Shown here: in pieces, positions 35,148 through 42,361 of the stretch | Layout of the letters: each line of letters starts with the position of its first letter | Position numbering within the stretch: position 1 is the stretch's first letter | Source of the DNA: Limnobacter humi | Lineage (GTDB): Bacteria > Pseudomonadota > Gammaproteobacteria > Burkholderiales > Burkholderiaceae_B | Assembly: GCF_024518835.1 (NCBI RefSeq) | Contig: NZ_JANIGO010000007.1 | Span: 1-48,894 of the forward strand | Direction of reading: 5' to 3' | Length of the DNA stretch: 48,894 bases | Translations under genes and position numbers: made by a program | Notes under the pieces: model-generated | The model's database searches: none | The model's input: the letters and a program-made list of their open reading frames with translations, nothing else | What the model was told of the DNA's origin: nothing

Positions 35148-35179
35148 AACCCGGGCTCATGGTTTGAGCCTGGGTTTTT
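35148..35179 (+). terminator. Intrinsic terminator after fccB
   Basis: AACCCGGGCTCA (35148-35159) pairs with TGAGCCTGGGTT (35165-35176) with a single G-U pair, followed by TTTTT. It lies 16 bases beyond the fccB stop. A near-identical terminator lies at 39911-39940. Confidence 0.85.
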
Positions 35180-35841
35180 GTTGCCCTCTCGTAAACTATT
35201 GGCTCAGTCCAGTTGAGAGCCTCCAGCAACACCGGTAGCCCGTGCCGAACGCCCCCCGACAGTAAAGGTTGCCCCGCGCATGTCGAACCGTCCCGAGAAC
35301 TCGCCACTGCGTGGCTCAGACATCTCGGTCCGTGTGTTCGAATGCTGTGCGGGTCAAGCCGATCGGGGGTCTGACTGTTCGGCGCCGGCTATTGGTGTTA
35401 CTGGGGTCCATGTGCATGCGGCGATGCGCGGTTCACCTCCCCTGTAGCGACATTCAGGACAATCTGCAAAACCGTGACAAGCAGGCGCGGTGGGACAAGC
35501 TCAACGAGCTGGCCCAGAGGTCGATTCCCGACCGTGTTTTTTGGAGGGTCGACCTCAGCGATCGCGAGGCTCAGGTTTTGAACCACAGATTGGCCGTCGC
35601 CAAGGGGAATGACCGCGCAGTGGCGCAGTGCCGCAGTCCCAACCTCACCAAGCACATCAACCACACCGTGCCGAAAAACCACACCCTCAAGCCACAACCT
35701 GGCCCAAGACTTGCTCAAGCCATGAGCAAATGCTCAACTAAACCTGAAAACTGTCGTTATTCAGGAACAAGAACCGAGCAAACCAGACATAGAGTAAAGA
35801 CAATAACAAGCGCACAGCACGCCTGAAGCAAGGAGATCCGC
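35180..35841. other. Long gene-poor segment between fccB and hydrolase
   Basis: About 660 bases without a convincing gene. Frames of 185 residues (plus) and 106 residues (minus) exist but lack ribosome sites, known motifs or typical composition. The minus-strand frame contains RLLVTVLQIVLNVA, and the same words recur in copy 2 of the repeat at 40045-40085, so a decayed coding sequence or mobile element remnant is possible. The segment holds copy 1 of the dispersed repeat. A hydrolase gene follows with a good ribosome site. Confidence 0.5.
35223..35492 (+). repeat. Dispersed repeat, copy 1
   Basis: Two blocks are shared with 40003-40089. Block A is 35223-35243 (CCAGCAACACCGGTAGCCCGT, one mismatch to copy 2). 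Block B is 35448-35488, 41 bases identical to 40045-40085. In copy 1 the blocks are 204 bases apart, in copy 2 only 21, so an internal insertion or deletion separates them. Both copies follow the same kind of terminator. Confidence 0.8.
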
Positions 35842-36612
35842 ATGTCCGCTCGACCACCTGTTCAAACCGTCGGCCCACTCACACTGGGCGCCGCCGCCAA
35901 AGTCGCTGTCCGCGAGGGTTACCTCATGGGCTTAAGCTTCCTGTTCCGCCAACGAGTTCCCAGTCTGCTGCCCACCTACAGCTCAAACTTCCACAACCGA
36001 CAGTTGCCACTGGTGGTCATGGTTCCGGGCTACATTGAACGACCAGGCTGCTTTGCAGCGCTGTACGAGGAATTGGTGTTTTCAGGCCTGCGGGTTGCCC
36101 TGTACACACCCCGCTATGTGCTGGCCTCGGTACGGGACATGTCTGCGGACTTTGGCCGGTTCCTGGACCATTTGGTGGCAAAGCCAGAATGCGAGAACAG
36201 CGCGATCTACCTCTTGGGTCATTCCATGGGAGGCCTGATTGTGCGCAAAGCCATGTCCAGCCGGTGGGACAGTCATGCCCAAGTGCAACACCTGTTCACC
36301 TTGGCATCACCCAACAATGGAACCAAAATGGCCCACCTCGGCATCGGTGACTGCGTGGTGGACATGATGCCAGGCAGCGTTTTTCTACAGGAATTGAACA
36401 GCGAAGACCGGCATCAACGCCACCGCATGAGCAGCATTGTGGTCACCCCCGACGCGCTGATTCTGAGCCCCGAATTTGCCCAATTGGCTGGCGCCCAGCA
36501 CCATCACATCGATGCGTCTGGACACATGGCCGTGCTGGATGATCCCCGCCTGGCCTGGATCTTGAAACGCCAGTGCCAAATCGACAACCCGCATCAGTTG
36601 TTGGGTATTTAA
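35842..36612 (+). CDS. Alpha/beta hydrolase, lipase-like
   Basis: A 256-residue alpha/beta-hydrolase resembling triacylglycerol lipases and PGAP1-type esterases. VVMVPGYIERPGCFAALYEE begins the core fold, and the nucleophile elbow is LLGHSMGGLIVRKAM. The histidine is probably in IDASGHMAVLDDP. No signal peptide is seen, so it is cytoplasmic or associated with the membrane interior. AAGGAGA just upstream supports ATG 35842. The substrate is unknown. Confidence 0.83.
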   Translation: MSARPPVQTVGPLTLGAAAKVAVREGYLMGLSFLFRQRVPSLLPTYSSNFHNRQLPLVVMVPGYIERPGCFAALYEELVFSGLRVALYTPRYVLASVRDMSADFGRFLDHLVAKPECENSAIYLLGHSMGGLIVRKAMSSRWDSHAQVQHLFTLASPNNGTKMAHLGIGDCVVDMMPGSVFLQELNSEDRHQRHRMSSIVVTPDALILSPEFAQLAGAQHHHIDASGHMAVLDDPRLAWILKRQCQIDNPHQLLGI

Positions 36613-36654
36613 GCGAACAACCCACCCAGAGGCCCTAGGCCTGGGGTTGTTTGC
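36613..36654. terminator. Bidirectional terminator between convergent genes
   Basis: GCGAACAACCC (36613-36623) pairs with GGGTTGTTTGC (36644-36654) with one G-U, enclosing a short inner AGG/CCT stem. It begins directly after the hydrolase stop, and its right arm overlaps the last codons of the minus-strand gene ending at 36635. On the minus strand TTAAATA follows. No strong T-run is present on the plus strand. Confidence 0.5.
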
Positions 36655-37018
36655 CAATCACTGACTTGAAATACAGTTCCGACTCGATTTCAACCACTTC
36701 AACCGTGATTTGCACCTGCAGGTGATCAAACCCCGCCAAGCAACGCTCCAGCGTTTTCTGCAAGAGCAAACCCAAATGCTCGCGCAGGGAAAATTCACGC
36801 CCACTCAGCACAGCCAGGCGAGCTGCCACAAAAGCGTGGGTTTCGTCCTCGTGGCTGTCCACCCCCACCCGGAAACTGTCGCAACGCACCACGCGCGACT
36901 TGATGTCGGAATCCATGAACAAGCCAGAGGCCATCAACGCCCTGTTGGCCTGTAGCAGAAGCCAGGATTCATCCAGGCCCTGCAGATTCCCACTGGTGTG
37001 CACAATCAGATGAGGCAT
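36635..37018 (-). CDS. CHMI-family tautomerase (HpaF-like)
   Basis: A 127-residue protein starting MPHLIVHTSGNL, with the catalytic-type Pro after Met, like 5-carboxymethyl-2-hydroxymuconate isomerase, a trimeric tautomerase of homoprotocatechuate degradation. Other family features are SFRVGVDSHEDETHAFVAAR and a C-terminal VEVVEIESELYFKS. No other homoprotocatechuate genes are nearby, so the physiological substrate may differ. The gene is isolated between two convergently or divergently arranged units. Confidence 0.85.
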   Translation of the reverse strand: MPHLIVHTSGNLQGLDESWLLLQANRALMASGLFMDSDIKSRVVRCDSFRVGVDSHEDETHAFVAARLAVLSGREFSLREHLGLLLQKTLERCLAGFDHLQVQITVEVVEIESELYFKSVIGKQPQA

Positions 37019-37059
37019 GTTTTCTTACAACACCATGAAAGTTCAAAGAATTGTCTAGT

Positions 37060-37209
37060 ATGAATCATCTACAAATTTGCTTGCCGCACAAGCCGGGGAA
37101 GCACAAAATACTGACATTGATCGCTGTAACAGTGATCAACCTCATGTCTCCTCTTCTCCGCAAGCGAGAAAGGTTAGGCCGGCTCCCAAACAGGTGCCGG
37201 CTTTTTTTT
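37060..37209 (+). ncRNA. Candidate small RNA with terminator
   Basis: A 249-base gap (37019-37267) without a supported gene contains three consecutive plus-strand hairpins. TTGATCGCTG (37117-37126) pairs with CAGTGATCAA (37130-37139), a 10-bp stem with a TAA loop. TTCTC/GAGAA lies at 37154-37170. The last is a textbook terminator at 37176-37209. No plus-strand gene precedes the terminator within 400 bases, which suggests a free-standing transcript of roughly 120-160 bases. No clear promoter was found, so the 5' end is a guess. It could also be the leader of an undetected small gene. Confidence 0.45.
37176..37209 (+). terminator. Strong intrinsic terminator, orphan
   Basis: GCCGGC (37178-37183) and GCCGGC (37196-37201), extended by AG-T pairs, are followed by eight T. 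It reads on the plus strand, but both flanking genes are on the minus strand. It therefore probably ends the candidate small RNA. Confidence 0.85.
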
Positions 37210-37267
37210 GTCTGCTGGTTTTACTGGCGGCAGACCAGAACGGTTTCGTTTCACAACAACAACTCGC

Positions 37268-38197
37268 TCACGGGCGAGTTTGGAAATGAGTGCTTAACAA
37301 TCGGGCCACTTCAACGGGTTGATCATGGTGCAACATGTGGCCAGCCGCTTGAACAATGCTGCACCGCCAGTCTTTCACGCAGTCAAATCGTTTGCGGAAG
37401 GCGTCAAAATCCACGGGTTCGCCGGCTTTGCTCAACCACAAGCCAGCTTCTGTTTGTGCAGCCTCCACATGCAGCACCGGGGCTTTGATGGCAGCCCAGC
37501 TGGCTTGGGCCTCGGCGAGTCGATAACCAATCGGATTCATGATTTTGTGCGCCGGGTCACCGAGCAGTTGGTAAGCATCGCCCACCGGTTTGGCCCAATA
37601 CTGCGCCAAAAACAGTGCCTTGTCAGTGGACAAACGGGCATTCGTTTTTTGCAGGCGAGCGGCCACTGCATTCAAGTCCGGATAATCGCGCAACTGGTGG
37701 GGTATTTTCAGCTCATCCAGCCATTTGGCATAGCGCGTGGGGGCCTTCTCGGCCGGGGAGTCCAACATGCCGAAGCCCTCTAGATTGACCAGTGTCTTGA
37801 TGCGCTCTGGCCGAACACCCGCGTACAACATGGCAATGTTGCCGCCCATGCTGTGGCCCACCAAATGAACCGGGCGATCGGGCGATAACTGGTCCAACAG
37901 GGCATCCAGGTCCGCCAAATAATCGGGAAACCAGTACGAACGCACACCCGGACAACCCTGTGCCACCGGCCAGTCCGACTGACCAAAACCCCGCCAGTCG
38001 AGGGCCACCACGCGGTAAGCACCGGCGGTCTGCTCAAGAAGGGAGTCCACCACAAACTGGAAGCTGGCCGCCATGTCCATCCAGCCATGCACCATCACCA
38101 CCAAGGGTTTGTCTTGGTCTCCCCAGCACAGCACATGCGAGTTCAGGCCGCGCAAATCAAGGAATCGTGATTCGGGAAGATACCGGGGTTTGTACAT
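37268..38197 (-). CDS. Alpha/beta hydrolase
   Basis: A 309-residue alpha/beta-hydrolase-fold enzyme. The core begins VVMVHGWMDMAASFQFVVDS, then VALDWRGFGQSDW, and the nucleophile elbow is LVGHSMGGNIAML. The catalytic His is in QAAGHMLHHDQP. The start at 38197 (MYKPRYLPESRFLDLRG) is chosen because it begins at a family-like point and avoids overlap with the thioesterase gene; the longer frame from 38443 encodes sequence unlike this fold. It lies 80 bases after the thioesterase gene and may be co-transcribed with it. Confidence 0.85.
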   Translation of the reverse strand: MYKPRYLPESRFLDLRGLNSHVLCWGDQDKPLVVMVHGWMDMAASFQFVVDSLLEQTAGAYRVVALDWRGFGQSDWPVAQGCPGVRSYWFPDYLADLDALLDQLSPDRPVHLVGHSMGGNIAMLYAGVRPERIKTLVNLEGFGMLDSPAEKAPTRYAKWLDELKIPHQLRDYPDLNAVAARLQKTNARLSTDKALFLAQYWAKPVGDAYQLLGDPAHKIMNPIGYRLAEAQASWAAIKAPVLHVEAAQTEAGLWLSKAGEPVDFDAFRKRFDCVKDWRCSIVQAAGHMLHHDQPVEVARLLSTHFQTRP

Positions 38198-38277
38198 GGC
38201 AAGCGTTCGAACAATCGTTTGAAAACTCGATGACTGTACAACACCTGCTGGCCACCGGGTTGAACCAGCTCGCCGGG

Positions 38278-38730
38278 TCAGTGATTCTTTTTCCGCGCCA
38301 AGGCTTTGGAAAAGGTCTCCAGCACGGCGGCCGGCATGGGAACCACCTTGCTGTGGGCATAGTTGAAAAATACAAAACCCGACTTGGCCAGGGCAATCAA
38401 CCGGCCATCCGCAGGCCGAGTGATGCGGAAAATAATGTCGCATCCGTACGTGTTGAAATCCATCACCCCCACCTCAAAGCGCAGTTGGTCACGCGCATGC
38501 GCCTCGCTTTTGTACATGGTGGCAAGGTCCGTGACGATAATCCCGGTTTTGTCGGCGGTGATTTCTTCCACACCAAAGTGGAATAAAAAGCGTGCCCGCG
38601 CCTCTGAGATCATGGAGATCATGGAATCGTTGGCCAGGTGATTGCCCGCATTGATGTCGGTGATTCGCACCGTGAGCTGGGTTTCAAAAATAAATGCGTC
38701 ATCGGAAAATTGCAGCTGCAGGCGGGCCAT
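38278..38730 (-). CDS. Hotdog-fold thioesterase
   Basis: A 150-residue protein of the 4HBT/FcbC-like thioesterase class. The sequence shows the hotdog pattern: VRITDINAGNHLANDSMISM (a variant of the DxNxHxN active-site region), a central helix EARARFLFHFG, and beta strands such as DLATMYKSEAHARDQLRFEV. The Asp/His-containing segment suggests activity on acyl-CoA or acyl-ACP; the substrate is not identified. It is followed by an alpha/beta-hydrolase on the same strand. Confidence 0.85.
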   Translation of the reverse strand: MARLQLQFSDDAFIFETQLTVRITDINAGNHLANDSMISMISEARARFLFHFGVEEITADKTGIIVTDLATMYKSEAHARDQLRFEVGVMDFNTYGCDIIFRITRPADGRLIALAKSGFVFFNYAHSKVVPMPAAVLETFSKALARKKNH

Positions 38731-38901
38731 GGTGTTAAACGAACGGTGTCAACAAGGTTGGAGTGTACGTGGATTGTGCAGTGCAATGCAGTCGACTCAA
38801 TTTGACCTTCCCTTCTAATCGCCGGCGGGCTTGGGGCAGTCTGGGGATTCACGGTTATCATTCATCAAAACGTCACACCACAACAAGGCACGGAGACACA
38901 C

Positions 38902-39114
38902 ATGCCCAAACTAGACCCCGCATTGCTGGAGGCCATCGGACAACCGATGCCCGAGCTTGAAAAACTGAGCGCAGCCGACCAGAAGAAACTGGCGGCCGAC
39001 TTGGCCCATGCCCACAAACAACACGACGCCACCCTGAAAAAAAGCATGGACGACGCCATGGGGCACATTCCATTCCTGCTGCGCGGTGCAGTCAAAAAAA
39101 TTCTGGGGCTGTAA
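38902..39114 (+). CDS. Small uncharacterised protein
   Basis: A 70-residue soluble protein, very Lys-, Ala- and Asp-rich and probably helical: a motif-like PKLDPALLEAIGQPMPELEK start and a C terminus GAVKKILGL. No family recognised. CGGAGA (38891-38896) is a good ribosome site. Three bases after its stop begins a longer uncharacterised gene, so they form an operon. Third codon positions are GC-rich like the rest of the chromosome, which supports real coding. Confidence 0.75.
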   Translation: MPKLDPALLEAIGQPMPELEKLSAADQKKLAADLAHAHKQHDATLKKSMDDAMGHIPFLLRGAVKKILGL

Positions 39115-39117
39115 ATC

Positions 39118-39897
39118 ATGGACCGAAACACCGAACTCCGCCGCCTGGCACAAGCCCTGCATAAAACACCGGAAGACCTGGGATACCTGGACAAACTGGA
39201 TGCACTGGCCTTGCAAAAGGTTCGCATCAGTTTTCAAAACTCATTGCTGAACAAGTTTGGCCATGTGTTTGAAAAAATCGCAGGTGCGGGCAAGCTGGCC
39301 CCGGACTCCATTTCAGCCACCCTGTGTACCAAGGTATTTGGTCCCATGATCACGGCCAATATGTCTTACTTCACCCCCATGAGCAAAGCGGTCAGCCTGT
39401 GCAAGCTGTTTGATGCCGACTTCATGGCGGATGTGGCCCGAGAACAGATCCCTGAAAAATCCGTGAGCATGCTGGCGGAATTGCCGGTCGATCAGCTCAA
39501 GCGTGTGACCGCCAAACTGGTTGAACAGGGTGAGTACCATGTGCTGGGTGGCTTCACCGATTACATCCCAGAGAAGAAAGCACTGGAGATCATGGAAGTG
39601 ATCACCGACCCGGCGGCCAACCTCCACATTTCCTTTTATGCGCAGCGCAAAGACCGTGTGGCGAAAATGGCCGCCATGCTGAGCGATGAAAAGCTGGTGG
39701 AACTGATTGCTGCGGCCTACACCGATGACAACCTGTTGGTGGAAGTGGGCTTGATCACCGCGGAAATGGACGCCAAAGCGCAGCAGCGCATGGCCAAGTT
39801 GACGGACAAGGTCAACAAGACGTTCCGCGCGCAGGGCAAGGCCGTGGCTGAGAAGATGGGCTATGCCGACCGATTGAAGGCCTTCTTCGAGGCTTGA
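39118..39897 (+). CDS. Uncharacterised helical repeat-like protein
   Basis: A 259-residue soluble, almost wholly helical protein with no recognised family. Repeating segments such as VSMLAELPVDQLKRVTAKLV, VAKMAAMLSDEKLVELIAAA and ALEIMEVITDPAANLHISF recall the superhelical repeats of MgtE-N/FliG-type domains, but this is a weak resemblance. The N terminus contains KFGHVFEKIAGAGKLAPDSI. It is co-transcribed with the 70-residue gene upstream and ends at a terminator. Function unknown. Confidence 0.75.
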   Translation: MDRNTELRRLAQALHKTPEDLGYLDKLDALALQKVRISFQNSLLNKFGHVFEKIAGAGKLAPDSISATLCTKVFGPMITANMSYFTPMSKAVSLCKLFDADFMADVAREQIPEKSVSMLAELPVDQLKRVTAKLVEQGEYHVLGGFTDYIPEKKALEIMEVITDPAANLHISFYAQRKDRVAKMAAMLSDEKLVELIAAAYTDDNLLVEVGLITAEMDAKAQQRMAKLTDKVNKTFRAQGKAVAEKMGYADRLKAFFEA

Positions 39898-39910
39898 TGG
39901 TGTTGTGAAT

Positions 39911-39940
39911 AACCGGGCTCATGGGTTGAGCCTGGTTTTA
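39911..39940 (+). terminator. Intrinsic terminator after the 259-residue gene
   Basis: AACCGGGCTCA (39911-39921) pairs with TGAGCCTGGTT (39927-39937), with a single G-U, followed by TTTTA. It closely resembles the fccB terminator at 35148-35179 and likewise precedes a copy of the dispersed repeat. Confidence 0.8.
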
Positions 39941-39988
39941 TCAATGCCCGGCCTGTTTGATTGCGCCCCGCAACGCCAGTGGGTCTTG

Positions 39989-40089
39989 CTTCTTTCAGAC
40001 CCCCAGCAACACCGATAGCCCGTCCTTCTTTCAAGCCCCAGCAACGACATTCAGGACAATCTGCAAAACCGTGACAAGCAGGCGCAGTG
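39989..40089 (+). repeat. Dispersed repeat, copy 2, with internal direct repeat
   Basis: It contains block A (40003-40023) and the identical 41-base block B (40045-40085) shared with 35223-35492. A 36-base-period direct repeat is also present: CTTCTTTCAGACCCCCAGCAAC (39989-40010) recurs with small changes at 40025-40045. The rest of the gap 39898-40329 is AT-rich, with short direct repeats (TTTAATAAC) and a possible promoter, but no gene. Confidence 0.75.
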
Positions 40090-40217
40090 ATTGGCCCCAA
40101 GCAAGAATGAACGACAGAGCACTTTCGTTCACAATTAAAAAACTTTTAATAACTATTTAATAACAATGACTTGAAAAATATTAGAGCGATCATTCAAGCA
40201 AAAAACAACATCGCATA

Positions 40218-40246
40218 TTGATTTTTAGTGCACAACTGTACACAAT
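40218..40246 (+). promoter_or_regulatory. Possible sigma-70 promoter for 75-residue gene
   Basis: TTGATT (40218-40223), a 17-base spacer and CACAAT (40241-40246) lie in an AT-rich stretch 84 bases before the gene at 40330. The match is modest, particularly in the -10, and other placements are possible. Confidence 0.3.
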
Positions 40247-40329
40247 TAATCCAAGCAAACAACACATCGTTTGCTGGGGTTAAAAGCGGGGCCCCGAACT
40301 TTCCCGCAATACAGTACAAGGGATACACC

Positions 40330-40557
40330 ATGAAACAGTTCATCGACTCCATCGTTCGCACCCCTGGCGTGTTGTTCATGTCCATGCTCGCCACAGGCTT
40401 CACTGTCAACGCCGGCGTTCAATTCATCAATGGCACCAACCTGGAAGGCCCCAATTTGCTGGCTGCAGGTTGTCTGCTCATCGGTCAAGCCGCGTTGGTG
40501 ATTGTTCAGCAACTGCGCAAGGTGGGCGAAAACCGCCCCGCCCTGTCCCTGCAATAA
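40330..40557 (+). CDS. Small putative membrane protein
   Basis: A 75-residue protein with two hydrophobic stretches (VLFMSMLATGFTVNAGVQFI and NLLAAGCLLIGQAALVIVQQ) and a basic tail. It is probably an inner-membrane protein with both ends on the same side. ATG 40330 is selected because AAGGGAT (40318-40324) lies just upstream; the longer frame from 40228 lacks a ribosome site. No family recognised. Confidence 0.65.
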   Translation: MKQFIDSIVRTPGVLFMSMLATGFTVNAGVQFINGTNLEGPNLLAAGCLLIGQAALVIVQQLRKVGENRPALSLQ

Positions 40558-40575
40558 TGGGCGAACGTTTATCCT

Positions 40576-40615
40576 GTTGAGTTGGGTCGGCCCAAAAAGC
40601 CCAGCCCAATTCAAC
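40576..40615 (+). repeat. Imperfect hairpin between small membrane protein and KAS III genes
   Basis: GTTGAGTTGGG (40576-40586) pairs with CCCAATTCAAC (40605-40615) with G-U allowed, and a short GG/CC extension. There is no T-run, so it may be a weak terminator of the upstream gene, a leader structure of the KAS III gene, or neither. Confidence 0.35.
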
Positions 40616-40711
40616 AACCCAATCCACGCTTAAAATCCCCTCGTCGCTGGTCTTTGGCTTTATTATTGCAGGCAGATTTCAAAAACTCTGTCTTCCACCA
40701 AGGGCTTTGCT

Positions 40712-41836
40712 ATGCAGAAAGTGGCCATCAGCGGCACGGGTATGTTCGTTCCCGATCACATCATCACCAATGAAGAGCTTGTGCAGTCGTACAACGCCTA
40801 TGTGGTCAAATTCAACGCGGCCCACGCAGCAGCGATTGAGCGCGGTGAAATTCAACCCCTGTCCGAATCGTCCGCTGCATTCATTGAGAGCGCCTCGGGC
40901 ATTAAGCAACGCTACGTGATCGAGAAGGAAGGCATTCTCAACCCAGATCGTTTGCATCCCTACCTGAAAGAACGCCCCAACAGCGAGCTGTCCCTGATGG
41001 CTGAAATTGCGGTGGACGCCTGCAAGAAGGCCATGGCCGATGCGGGCAAAACGGCTGCCGATGTGGACGCGGTGATTTGTTCTGCCTCCAACATGCAGCG
41101 CGCCTATCCGGCCATGGCGGTCGAAATCCAGTCTGCACTGGGCATTCAGGGTTTTGGGTACGACATGAACGTGGCCTGTTCATCGGCCACATTCGGGATT
41201 GAACAAGCCGTGAATGCCGTGCGCACCGGCACGGCCAAAGCAGTGTTGGTGGTCAACCCGGAAATTACCTCGGCTCACCAGGCCTGGCTGGACCGCGACT
41301 GCCACTTCATCTTCGGCGATGTGTGCACCGCTGTGCTGGTGGAAAAACTGGAAACCGCCAAACCGGGTAGCTGGGAAGTGCTGGGCACCAAGTTGGCCAC
41401 GGTGTTTTCCAACAACATTCGCAACAATTTCGGGTTCATGAACCGTTCTGAAGACGCCGACCCCCAAGGCCGCGACAAACTCTTCATGCAAGAAGGCCGC
41501 AAGGTATTCAAGGAAGTGTGCCCCATGGCGGCAGAGCACATGAGCAGCCACCTGGAAACCCTGGGATTGAACTCTGCCCACGATGTGCGCCGCTACTGGC
41601 TGCACCAGGCCAACCTCAGCATGAACCAGTTGATTGCCAAAAAACTGTTGGGCAGCAAAGAGTTTTCAGCCGATGTGGCCCCGATTATTCTGGACGAGTT
41701 CGCCAACACCGCCTCGGCGGGTTCCATCATCGCCTTTCACCGCCACAATAAAGATTTGAACACTGGCGACGTCGGCGTGATTTGCTCATTCGGTGCCGGC
41801 TACTCGATCGGTAGCGTTGTTGTGCGGAAACATTAA
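40712..41836 (+). CDS. Beta-ketoacyl-ACP synthase III-like enzyme
   Basis: A 374-residue thiolase-fold condensing enzyme of the FabH class. The catalytic triad is intact: Cys156 in [10 protein letters not shown], His298 in WLHQAN and Asn332 in ANTASAGS. FabH initiates fatty-acid synthesis by condensing an acyl-CoA with malonyl-ACP. This copy is longer than E. coli FabH (about 317), with an inserted segment around residues 25-60, resembling the divergent FabH-like enzymes of other Burkholderiales. It is monocistronic here, so it may be an accessory or specialised synthase rather than the main FabH. Confidence 0.9.
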   Translation: MQKVAISGTGMFVPDHIITNEELVQSYNAYVVKFNAAHAAAIERGEIQPLSESSAAFIESASGIKQRYVIEKEGILNPDRLHPYLKERPNSELSLMAEIAVDACKKAMADAGKTAADVDAVICSASNMQRAYPAMAVEIQSALGIQGFGYDMNVACSSATFGIEQAVNAVRTGTAKAVLVVNPEITSAHQAWLDRDCHFIFGDVCTAVLVEKLETAKPGSWEVLGTKLATVFSNNIRNNFGFMNRSEDADPQGRDKLFMQEGRKVFKEVCPMAAEHMSSHLETLGLNSAHDVRRYWLHQANLSMNQLIAKKLLGSKEFSADVAPIILDEFANTASAGSIIAFHRHNKDLNTGDVGVICSFGAGYSIGSVVVRKH

Positions 41837-41944
41837 TCGGATTCCGCTGAACATCCCCCGAGTTCACTTCATCGGACTGGGTGTTTCTACTCATCACATT
41901 GAACGTGTTTGAACATCGCGCCGAAACCATGGAGCGAGCGAAAA

Positions 41945-42361
41945 ATGTTCAATATTGAGAAAGCAGTGTCAACCCTGATCAGTTTGGCATCTGCAACTCC
42001 CCAGAGTAAGTGTGCTTTGCACATCAGGCTTGCACTGGACGCAGGTGGGGTAATGATTAGGCCAACAATTGGTCAAGCCAAGTTGTTTAACCCGATACTT
42101 GAGCGATACGGCTTCAAAAATATTCGCTTGACGAAGGGGGTCTTAATTGACAATCAAGATTGTCGTCGATACAAACCTGAGCTGGGTGACATAGCCGTTA
42201 TCCCCAACGTTCCTGGTGGTCGTTCTGAAGGCCACATTGCCATGTTCACCGGCGAATTTTGGTACTCCGATTTCAAACAAATCGATATGTGGGGTGGCGC
42301 ATTGTATCGTCAGGTTTCTCCAGACGTCGCAATTTTCAAATACGCAGGCGATCCATCATGA
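41945..42361 (+). CDS. CHAP/NlpC-type amidase, candidate toxin/effector
   Basis: A 138-residue protein without a signal peptide. Cys23 in SKCALHIRLALDAGG, His97 in SEGHIAMF and the following FWYSDFKQ form the pattern of small papain-like peptidoglycan amidases of the CHAP/Tae type, which cleave peptide stems or amide bonds in the murein. Its stop overlaps the start of a secreted partner gene (ATGA), the arrangement of effector-immunity pairs. Codon use (TTA, CGA, ATA, TGT, AAT) differs from neighbouring genes, suggesting horizontal gain. ATG 41945 has GGAG ten bases upstream. The delivery system is not in the window. An autolysin is an alternative. Confidence 0.7.
   Translation: MFNIEKAVSTLISLASATPQSKCALHIRLALDAGGVMIRPTIGQAKLFNPILERYGFKNIRLTKGVLIDNQDCRRYKPELGDIAVIPNVPGGRSEGHIAMFTGEFWYSDFKQIDMWGGALYRQVSPDVAIFKYAGDPS

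Noticed and set aside
35269-35826. 185-residue plus-strand frame in the gene-poor segment
   Set aside because: Atypical Arg/Cys-rich sequence, no ribosome site, no motif; treated as non-coding or decayed.
37051-37488. 145-residue plus-strand frame spanning the orphan terminator
   Set aside because: It would have to be translated through a strong terminator and into the antisense of the hydrolase gene; no ribosome site.
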